Shown: piece after piece, positions 1-6,029 of the stretch | Numbering within the stretch: position 1 is the stretch's first letter | Layout of the letters: each line of letters opens with the position of its first letter | NCBI GenBank assembly: GCA_039024315.1 | Contig: JBCCQN010000293.1 | Location: 1-7,921 of the forward strand | From: JBCAWW01 sp039024315 | GTDB taxonomy: Bacteria > Bacteroidota > Bacteroidia > J057 | DNA: 7,921 nt | Direction: 5' to 3' | Translations under genes and position numbers: made by a program | The notes under the pieces: model-generated | Told to the model about the DNA's origin: nothing | The model's input: only the letters and a program-made list of their open reading frames with translations | Database searches by the model: none

Positions 1-1
1 C

Positions 2-916
2 CGGAAGCTCAATGTGGTTTGGTGGACCAATATTCGTTTTGAAAAGCGTTTTACCTCAGACCTCTGTCGCTTGCTCAAAGCCTCTGGCTGTATTGCCATT
101 TCGGGTGGATTGGAAGTGGCTTCTGATCGTTTGCTCAAATTGATCAAAAAAGGCGTTACCGTCGCGCAAGTAGCGCGGGTAACGGATGCTTTTACTCAGG
201 CGGGCATCATGGTGCATGCCTATTTGATGTATGGCTTTCCGACGCAGACGGCCCAAGAGACGATCGACTCCTTGGAGATGGTGCGGCAGTTGTTTGAGCA
301 GGGCGTCTTGCAATCAGCCTTTTGGCATCAGTTTGCCATGACGGCCCATAGCCCAGTGGGCTTGAAGCCTGCGGCCTTTGGCGTAGTCGAGACAGGTCCA
401 CATTTTGATGGCTTTGCCGATAATGATCGCTTTCATGAAGATCCCAGCGGTGCGGAGCATGAACGCTACAGTGAAGGCTTGCGCAAGTCGCTCTTCAACT
501 ATATGCACGGCATCGGCTTTGATTTCTCCCACGATGAATGGTTTGATTTTAGCGTTCCCTCGACGACGGTAGCTCCCGACTATATCGAACAGGTCTTGGC
601 AGAGGCAGAAGACAGGCCCGCCGGCAACGCTCAGATCGTTTGGGGTGGTCCTTTACCAGAGCTAGAAGCGCTCTCGCCAGAAGTGGTGCAGCTCAATTTT
701 TATTTCAAAAAGGAGGTATGGGGCTTAAAGCTACCCGCCTCTATTGGCTACTTTTTGCAAGAGCAATTAGCTAACCTCCACATTTTACAGCCGAGCACAA
801 CAAAGTTCTCTGCTTTCAAAGCTCTATGGTCAGAATCTGGCCTTGGGGAGCTGGAAGCAGGCAAAAATGCGGCAATATTTGAGGTGTTGAGGGAAAAAGG
901 ACTTTGGGTAGTGTAA
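2..916 (+). CDS. Radical SAM protein, C-terminal part (5' end outside window)
   Basis: The reading frame is open to the left edge, so the start lies upstream; the GTG at 14 is only an internal Val codon. About 304 residues are present. The first third reads like the second half of a radical SAM TIM barrel: a strand ending in SGGLEVASDRLLKLIKKG, a helix, then AGIMVHAYLMYGFPTQT followed by a helix starting AQETIDSLE. This pattern is usual in radical SAM enzymes that carry B12-binding or related N-terminal domains. The CxxxCxxC cluster motif that would prove the family must lie before the window. The rest (about residues 105-304) is a family-specific C-terminal extension with no motif I can name. 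The substrate is unknown. The gene is roughly 50% GC, like the secreted-protein genes at the other end and unlike the kinase gene that follows 85 bases later. The family call is fairly sure; the reaction is not assignable. Confidence 0.8.
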   Translation, partial: RKLNVVWWTNIRFEKRFTSDLCRLLKASGCIAISGGLEVASDRLLKLIKKGVTVAQVARVTDAFTQAGIMVHAYLMYGFPTQTAQETIDSLEMVRQLFEQGVLQSAFWHQFAMTAHSPVGLKPAAFGVVETGPHFDGFADNDRFHEDPSGAEHERYSEGLRKSLFNYMHGIGFDFSHDEWFDFSVPSTTVAPDYIEQVLAEAEDRPAGNAQIVWGGPLPELEALSPEVVQLNFYFKKEVWGLKLPASIGYFLQEQLANLHILQPSTTKFSAFKALWSESGLGELEAGKNAAIFEVLREKGLWVV

Positions 917-1001
917 GCAATAAAATCTGAATGTTTTCAAGATTTTGCCAATTCGTGTTACATTAGGGTTAACTTCTTGTACTCCAAAGTTTTCCCTAAA
1001 C

Positions 1002-4000
1002 ATGACCTACTCCCATTTATCAAAACAGGAGCTCGTTGAATTATTAAATATTAGAGATCGGGACCTAGAGAAATTGACAAAATCCAAAGCCCAAATTCAA
1101 GCGCAACTTCAGGATCAACTTCAATTTCAGGATAAGCTTATTTCCTTCTGTCCAATTCCCTACTTTGAGATAGATGAAACGAGGGATCCAAGCGAGCCAA
1201 TCGTCAAAAGAGTCAATAAAGCATTTGCTGATCTGTTTGAGCTGGATTCTGAATTAAGCTCGGGCAATCAGAACATAAGTTTGAAACAGTTTTTAGACTT
1301 AATGGCTCAAGAATACTCACTTGACTTTGAAGAAATTACCATTAATAACGGCAGTGAAACATTTTCTTCTACCCTCCCTAGAATAAATCGGAAAAATGAT
1401 TTGGAGTATCATCAAACCTATTTTTCGTCTTCTAAGTCCTCAGGTGTAGGGAAAGGCATTATCGGATTTATTGTTGATAATTTGGAAGTACGAAGAGCTC
1501 AGGAAGAAGCAAAGGCACATTTTCGTCGATTTTTTGAGACGGGTTTAGTGGGCATGACAATCACAGACTCTGACAAAAACTGGATTGCGTTCAATGATGA
1601 ATTCTGTAGGATGTTGGGTTACAGTCGGGAAGAGGTAGCAGACAGGACCTGGGTAGATTTGAGTGCCGAGAGTAATCTGAAGGAAGATTTTGTTCAGTTT
1701 GAAAGACTGATAAATGGTGAAATTGATGATTATAAGCTAGAGAAGGAATTTATCCATAAAAAAGGGAGTCTAATTCGTACTAGAATTTCAGTAACCTGTT
1801 TTCGTAACCGGGATAATAAGGTTGAGAGAATTTTTTGTGTTTATCAGGATTTGACAGAACTAAAGAATTCGAAAGACAATTTTCAAAAATTAGCCGAGGC
1901 AACATTTGAAGGGATCTTGCTTCATGAGGGAGGGATTATTGAGGAGGTGAATCAAAGATTTTTAGATATTACGGGCTACAGTAGACGAGAGGTTATCGGA
2001 GCAAAGCTAGTGGAGTTCGTAATCCCTGATCACATTCCACTGATTACTCGCTCAATAGAAGTCTATCACAGACCCATCCCAATACAAGTAAAAACATTAA
2101 ATAGGGGGATTGTCGAAGTAGAGGTTCAAGCAAAACGGGTGGTTTTAGGCAAAAACAAAAAGACTCGAATAGTTGCAATCCGTGATATCTCTGCAAGAGT
2201 AAAGGCAGAAGCGGAACTGGACAAAGAGCGCAACATGCTGAGAAGCATTATTAATAATATTCCTGATAGGATTTACATTAAAGATAAAGAGAGTCGATTT
2301 ATAGAAATAAATAAGGCCCATGCGGAAATCCTGATGGGGATAGCACCAAGTATTGTATCAGACCCCAAACAGATTAGAGGAAAAACTGATCATGATATTT
2401 ATCCTAAAACCATGGCGGATCAGTATTTAGATACTGAACGTGAGGTTATGGAGAAAGACAAAATGATTCAACTACTTGAGGATGGACTAGATAAGCATGG
2501 GAACATGGTTCAAATTTCTACCGTAAAAGTTCCTTATAAGGACGGCAATGGGAATATTATTGGTATTGTTGGAATTGGTCATGATGTTAGTGTGCTAAAA
2601 AAAGTCGAACAAGACCTACAGAAGGCAAATGCTATAAAAAGAAATTTCTTGGCAAACATGAGTCATGAAATTAAAACCCCTCTAACTGCAATAATGGGCT
2701 ATTCTGACTTGTTGACGCGAACGGAATCTTTACTTGAAGTAAGGGACTATGCTAGGAGTATCTATTACAATACTACCACCTTATTAGAATTCGTCGACGA
2801 TACTCTTGATATGGCCAAAATTGATGGTGGGAAGTTGATTATCAATAACTTGCCAACTGATTTGAGACAAATATGTAAGGAAGTATCATATCTATTTAGT
2901 TTAAAGTTAAAGGACAAAATTCTTTTCTATAATCACAACATAGCTACCGCATTACCTCCTTTTATTGAATTGGATAAAGTAAGGATTAAGCAGCTATTAA
3001 TTAACCTTATTGGTAATGCGATTAAGTATACAAATGAGGGAGGATCTGTCAAACTGATAATAGAAGCAAAAATAAGTGAGAAGGATCCAACAGAACTTCG
3101 CTTAGAAATCTCAGTAGAGGATACCGGGATTGGTATATCAGAGGAGGATTTAGAGTTATTGTTTGAACCTTTTGACCGTGCTAAGCATGATAAGGCAGAA
3201 GGTACTGGTCTAGGCCTTTCAATCTCAAAAGGAATTGTCTCAGCTATGGGGGGGGAGATTTTCGTAAAATCTAAATTAAAAGAAGGCACTATCTTTAAAT
3301 GTATCTTCCCTACTATAAAGATTTCTTCGACGCAAGTAGAAACCCACTCAAGATTGAGTGATTATTTCGATGATAAAACCATTAGATTTCATCCCCAGAC
3401 TATTTTTATTGTTGATAATTCAACAGATTTTCGAGACCTAGTAGAAGACTTTTTTAAAGGCACTGGAATAAACTGTATTCCCATGCAAGGTGGTCAAGAG
3501 GCTATAGAAGCCGCGAGTCGGATAGCTCCAGATTTGATCTTAATGGATATTAGGATGCCGGAAATGACAGGGATTGAGGCTACTCGAAAAATTAGAGACA
3601 TTGAGGATTTACAGGAAGTTCCCATTTTAGCAATAACGGCAGATAAAGGGTTTAATATTGATGTTTCTGATAATTTATTCGATGAGATCTTCTTCAAACC
3701 TATCACAAGAGACCAACTTTTGCTTGGTCTTCTGAAATACATAAAATATACAGAAATAAGACCACCACTAAATCAATATCTCGACATTTACGGATTAGTT
3801 AGTAGAATAAAAAGAGAGTCTCTAACGCCTTCAGAATGGGAAAAAGTCATGCAGTCCTTGACTGCGGCTTATAAATATTGGGAAGAGATTGAAGGAGAAA
3901 ACAATCTCAATAAATTCGAAGAGTTTGGGAATATGATCGTTGTAGTAGGAGAACGATTTGGGCTCTCTCCTATTACAGAATTTGGAGAACAGGTAAGAAG

Positions 4001-4091
4001 GTCCGCTCAAAACTGTTCTGTTGACAAGCTACGCTCATCAATCAACGCTTTCCCCGATTTTTTCTATAGAATACAAACCCTTTCGTTATGA
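1002..4091 (+). CDS. Soluble multi-PAS hybrid histidine kinase with receiver domain and His-free helical tail
   Basis: A 1029-residue cytoplasmic sensor kinase; I see no signal peptide or membrane segment. I chose the ATG at 1002 because the residues after it (MTYSHLSKQELVELL) begin a convincing coiled coil. The 19 residues added by the TTG at 945 look like translated spacer. Domains: coiled coil about 1-45; a degenerate PAS-like region 45-165; PAS 174-290; PAS 294-405; PAS 412-535, with the GKTDHDIYPK and VPYKDGNGNIIGIVGIG motifs typical of this class. HisKA carries H-box FLANMSHEIKTPL with phospho-accepting H555. HATPase has the N box N668/N672, G1 box DTGIGI from D707, an FEPF motif and G2 box GTGLGLSI from G734. 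The receiver (about 801-913) has D805/N806, phospho-acceptor D849, T879 and K899, so all parts look active. The tail 918-1029 is helical and has no histidine, so it is not a working Hpt domain. The signals sensed are unknown. The stop codon overlaps the next gene's start (ATGA), pointing to a shared pathway and coupled translation. The gene is AT-rich compared with its flanks. Confidence 0.95.
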   Translation: MTYSHLSKQELVELLNIRDRDLEKLTKSKAQIQAQLQDQLQFQDKLISFCPIPYFEIDETRDPSEPIVKRVNKAFADLFELDSELSSGNQNISLKQFLDLMAQEYSLDFEEITINNGSETFSSTLPRINRKNDLEYHQTYFSSSKSSGVGKGIIGFIVDNLEVRRAQEEAKAHFRRFFETGLVGMTITDSDKNWIAFNDEFCRMLGYSREEVADRTWVDLSAESNLKEDFVQFERLINGEIDDYKLEKEFIHKKGSLIRTRISVTCFRNRDNKVERIFCVYQDLTELKNSKDNFQKLAEATFEGILLHEGGIIEEVNQRFLDITGYSRREVIGAKLVEFVIPDHIPLITRSIEVYHRPIPIQVKTLNRGIVEVEVQAKRVVLGKNKKTRIVAIRDISARVKAEAELDKERNMLRSIINNIPDRIYIKDKESRFIEINKAHAEILMGIAPSIVSDPKQIRGKTDHDIYPKTMADQYLDTEREVMEKDKMIQLLEDGLDKHGNMVQISTVKVPYKDGNGNIIGIVGIGHDVSVLKKVEQDLQKANAIKRNFLANMSHEIKTPLTAIMGYSDLLTRTESLLEVRDYARSIYYNTTTLLEFVDDTLDMAKIDGGKLIINNLPTDLRQICKEVSYLFSLKLKDKILFYNHNIATALPPFIELDKVRIKQLLINLIGNAIKYTNEGGSVKLIIEAKISEKDPTELRLEISVEDTGIGISEEDLELLFEPFDRAKHDKAEGTGLGLSISKGIVSAMGGEIFVKSKLKEGTIFKCIFPTIKISSTQVETHSRLSDYFDDKTIRFHPQTIFIVDNSTDFRDLVEDFFKGTGINCIPMQGGQEAIEAASRIAPDLILMDIRMPEMTGIEATRKIRDIEDLQEVPILAITADKGFNIDVSDNLFDEIFFKPITRDQLLLGLLKYIKYTEIRPPLNQYLDIYGLVSRIKRESLTPSEWEKVMQSLTAAYKYWEEIEGENNLNKFEEFGNMIVVVGERFGLSPITEFGEQVRRSAQNCSVDKLRSSINAFPDFFYRIQTLSL

Positions 4092-5137
4092 AAACATTGA
4101 TTAAAGAAAAAAAAATCCTGTTAGTAGATAACGATCCTAAAATTCTGCAAGTACTTGCAAGTTTCCTCAAACGTGAAGAGTACGATATCTCATATGCCCA
4201 AACAAAAGAGGAAACCCTTGAGCTAGTTGGTAAAAATGACTACGATCTAATTTTATTAGACATAATGCTCTCTCCAAACGGACAAGACGGGTTTGAAATA
4301 TGTAAAAGTTTAAAAGCGGATCCTGCAAAGAAGAATATTCCAATTATATTTCTTACTGTCAAAAAAGATACTTTAACCAAAGAGAAGGCATTTAAGCTTG
4401 GGGGCCAAGATTATATAATTAAACCTCTAAATGCAATAGAATTATTGGCAAGGGTTCGTACCCATTTAGAACTCAAAGAAATTAATGAGGAACTGTCGGT
4501 CAAAAATCGACTTCTAGAAAAAGAGATTGAGGAACTTCAATTACAACTAGGTAATATTTCATCCAAAGAATATCCCCAAGAAATTCAAAATGTCTTTGAA
4601 AAGTTCAGATTAGCAACCAATGAGCTTGTTAAACTAGAACAAATAAAAAATATAAAAATTGCTCTAGCATCAACTGAAGATTTAGCCAGCGAACGAGAGA
4701 AGCTGGAGTTACACTTTCTGCGTAAAAACAACAAGTCTATCCGAAAAAATGGTATTCAATTCTCCCCCAAAGTCTGGACCGAACAATCAATAGCTTTTAA
4801 CCCCAGAGCACCTAAACAAGAGGAATTCAATCAGTTTATTCGAGAAAGTGACTTTGCGATCTTTATCGTCAAGATCAGAATTGGTAGGTATACAGAGGAA
4901 GAATTTAAGGTTGCGATCCAACATGCAAAAGAATTTGGTAAGCCCAAAATCTACCTGTTTTTACAAAAAACAAATACCAATTTGCTAGAGGTTGATGTCG
5001 AAGAATTAAAAAGATTTAAAGAGTTTCAGCGTGAGATAGAGCAAGAACTCAAACAAGTTTATTGGGTGTATGACTCATTTGACGAAATGGTCTTAAAAAT
5101 TGAAAAAAGCTTAGCTCAGGACTTAGAAGATTTCTAG
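4088..5137 (+). CDS. Response regulator with a TIR-like/DUF4062-like output domain
   Basis: A 349-residue protein whose ATG overlaps the kinase stop codon (ATGA), so it is very probably the kinase's partner. Residues 8-128 form a receiver: acidic pair D14/N15 (the second is usually Asp), phospho-acceptor D58 in LILLDIM, T90, and K112 in IIKPL. Residues 126-156 are a Glu/Lys/Leu-rich coiled coil, probably for dimerisation. There is no helix-turn-helix, GGDEF, EAL, HD-GYP or kinase domain. Residues 187-345 instead look like a Rossmann-type alpha/beta domain. It has strand KIALAS followed by TEDLASERE, a segment FNQFIRESDFAIFIV, then GRYTEEEF with a helix, and GKPKIYLF. I recognise this as the pattern of TIR-like/DUF4062-type domains, in which small proteins start with a strand plus SSxxLxxER and carry a YTEEEF-like motif. 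The glutamates at 270-272 sit where TIR and nucleoside deoxyribosyltransferase-like enzymes place a catalytic Glu; that is inference. Signal transfer by protein contact, without enzymatic activity, is equally possible. Receiver call is certain, output-domain call about 0.65. Confidence 0.9.
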   Translation: MKTLIKEKKILLVDNDPKILQVLASFLKREEYDISYAQTKEETLELVGKNDYDLILLDIMLSPNGQDGFEICKSLKADPAKKNIPIIFLTVKKDTLTKEKAFKLGGQDYIIKPLNAIELLARVRTHLELKEINEELSVKNRLLEKEIEELQLQLGNISSKEYPQEIQNVFEKFRLATNELVKLEQIKNIKIALASTEDLASEREKLELHFLRKNNKSIRKNGIQFSPKVWTEQSIAFNPRAPKQEEFNQFIRESDFAIFIVKIRIGRYTEEEFKVAIQHAKEFGKPKIYLFLQKTNTNLLEVDVEELKRFKEFQREIEQELKQVYWVYDSFDEMVLKIEKSLAQDLEDF

Positions 5138-5150
5138 TCCCTATGGTATT

Positions 5151-5199
5151 AGTATGGCTATGCTTCGCTTAATCTCTAAGCAAAATCGTCGTCCATACT
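5151..5199. repeat. Spaced inverted repeat just after the regulator gene
   Basis: AGTATGG at 5151-5157 is matched by CCATACT at 5193-5199, and between them GCTTA (5167-5171) can pair with TAAGC (5177-5181). Together they could form a nested stem at the 3' end of the kinase/regulator transcript. No U-tract follows, so it is not a classical intrinsic terminator. It may be an RNA end structure or chance. Confidence 0.3.
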
Positions 5200-5397
5200 G
5201 ATAATGAGGATTTTCTCCATGGGTTCTAGGTTTGTGATTGTTCGTGGTGTTGTTAGATACAATATACACAATTATTCTGGGCAATCACTACCGCTTACTT
5301 AATTGTGCGTCAGAGGCTTAGGGAATGCTGAATGTCGAATTTCGAACGCCCAATTGAGTAGGCTGCGCTCTGTCGAAATAAAATCGGGGGTGATTTA

Positions 5398-5420
5398 GCG
5401 ACAAGGTACCACCTTGTCGC
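5398..5420. repeat. Perfect 10-bp inverted repeat with 3-base loop
   Basis: GCGACAAGGT (5398-5407), loop ACC, then ACCTTGTCGC (5411-5420) form a perfect hairpin. No T-run follows on either strand, so it is not a standard terminator. Together with the second hairpin 23 bases further on it looks like a REP-like palindromic unit. The imperfect copy TAGAGACAAGCG at 5425-5436 resembles its left arm (TAGCGACAAGGT, 5396-5407). Confidence 0.65.
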
Positions 5421-5443
5421 CTGCTAGAGACAAGCGTTCCGCG

Positions 5444-5473
5444 CTCCCGCATCCCGACCATCGGGATCGGGAG
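5444..5473. repeat. 13-bp GC-rich hairpin with a single bulge
   Basis: CTCCCG (5444-5449), a bulged C, ATCCCGA (5451-5457), loop CCA, then TCGGGAT (5461-5467) and CGGGAG (5468-5473) form a long, stable stem. The A-rich stretch that follows on the + strand belongs to the minus-strand terminator. This stem therefore lies downstream of that terminator's U-tract and is probably a separate palindromic element. Confidence 0.65.
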
Positions 5474-5475
5474 GC

Positions 5476-5513
5476 AAAAAACAAAAAAGGCCATCCCTAA
5501 AAGAGGGACGGCC
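5476..5513 (-). terminator. Intrinsic terminator of the secreted-protein operon
   Basis: Read on the minus strand, GGCCGTCCCT and AGGGATGGCC pair over 10 bp (one G-U wobble) around a CTTTT loop. The stem is followed by TTTTTTGTTTTTT (complement of 5476-5488). The stem begins 30 bases after the TAA of the T9SS-domain gene. The stem, U-tract and position fit a rho-independent terminator. On the + strand the same hairpin is followed by GGGGATT, so it should act in one direction only, and the G-U pair becomes an A-C mismatch. Confidence 0.9.
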
Positions 5514-5543
5514 GGGGATTAGTAAGCTAAAAGACGTAAAGCT

Positions 5544-6029
5544 TTATTGCTTGAGGATGCGGAGGCTTTGGCTAGCTTGCTCGCGATCTGACATCCGGAG
5601 GACATAAATGCCATTGGGAAGGTCGGAGAGGTCGAGCTCGCTTTGAGTGCCGTTAAAGGTTTGCTTTCGAAGGATACTACCGCGCATGTCCAGCAGCTGC
5701 AATTGTAATTCTCCGGGCTTTTCGCGCTCGATGGAGATGCTATTGCTCGTAGGATTGGGGTAGACTTTGATGATACCTAGGCTAGCTACGGGATCGCCAA
5801 TCGAAGTGGTACTGAGACTTGGTTGGTGAAATCCTTGGGTTAGGACAAGGGTGCCTGCATATTCAAAGGTCTCGGTCATGATCTCGCCTAAGGTCCAATC
5901 GACATTGAGGGTATTGCTGGTGTAGCTATCTCCGGCGCTGGCCACTACTTCGGGCGTCAGCTCTACATTTTGCGCTCCCAAACTCAAGGCAGCGAAGGTG
6001 AGGACTAGGCAGCTGATTAGATTTTTCAT
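5544..6029 (-). CDS. Small secreted protein with T9SS type A sorting domain
   Basis: A 161-residue protein that starts with a signal peptide (MKNLISCLVLTFAALSLGA, likely cleaved after A19). The middle (about 28-72) has the pattern VVASAGDSYTSNTLNVDWTL, then LVLTQGFHQP, which is a recurring module before sorting domains in Bacteroidota secreted proteins. Residues 87-161 are a T9SS type A sorting domain (Por secretion C-terminal signal): KVYPNPTSNSISIE, LLDMRGSIL, DLSDLPNGIYVLRM and a basic end. The domain directs export across the outer membrane and surface attachment or release. The cargo left after removal of both signals is only about 65 residues, so it has no obvious enzyme domain. Its ATG overlaps the stop of the upstream 531-residue protein gene (ATGA), so the two are translated from one message and may act together on the cell surface. 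The minus-strand terminator follows closely. Confidence 0.92.
   Translation of the reverse strand: MKNLISCLVLTFAALSLGAQNVELTPEVVASAGDSYTSNTLNVDWTLGEIMTETFEYAGTLVLTQGFHQPSLSTTSIGDPVASLGIIKVYPNPTSNSISIEREKPGELQLQLLDMRGSILRKQTFNGTQSELDLSDLPNGIYVLRMSDREQASQSLRILKQ

Larger units (their letters stand above)
5138..5543. other. Convergent intergenic region, 406 bases, without a gene
   Basis: This is the space between the regulator gene (+ strand) and the T9SS-domain gene (minus strand), which run towards each other. I see no credible coding frame. The left part (5138-5390) holds only weak structure, including a spaced inverted repeat AGTATGG (5151-5157) / CCATACT (5193-5199) and the short palindrome TCGAATTTCGA. 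The right part is dense in structure: two strong hairpins (5398-5420, 5444-5473), then the minus-strand terminator (5476-5513). No T-rich intrinsic terminator for the + strand operon is visible. Confidence 0.8.

Noticed and set aside
959..966. TACATTAG as a Bacteroidota -7 promoter element (TAnnTTTG) for the kinase operon
   Set aside because: One base differs from the consensus, and the nearest TTTG-like -33 element is only 11 bases away instead of about 19-21. Too weak to annotate.
945..1001. TTG start giving the kinase 19 more residues
   Set aside because: The added residues do not look like protein of this family, TTG is a rare start, and the ATG at 1002 begins the coiled coil directly.
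5151..5199. Nested inverted repeat as a terminator of the kinase/regulator operon
   Set aside because: The stem is interrupted and no U-tract follows, so I list it only as a repeat.
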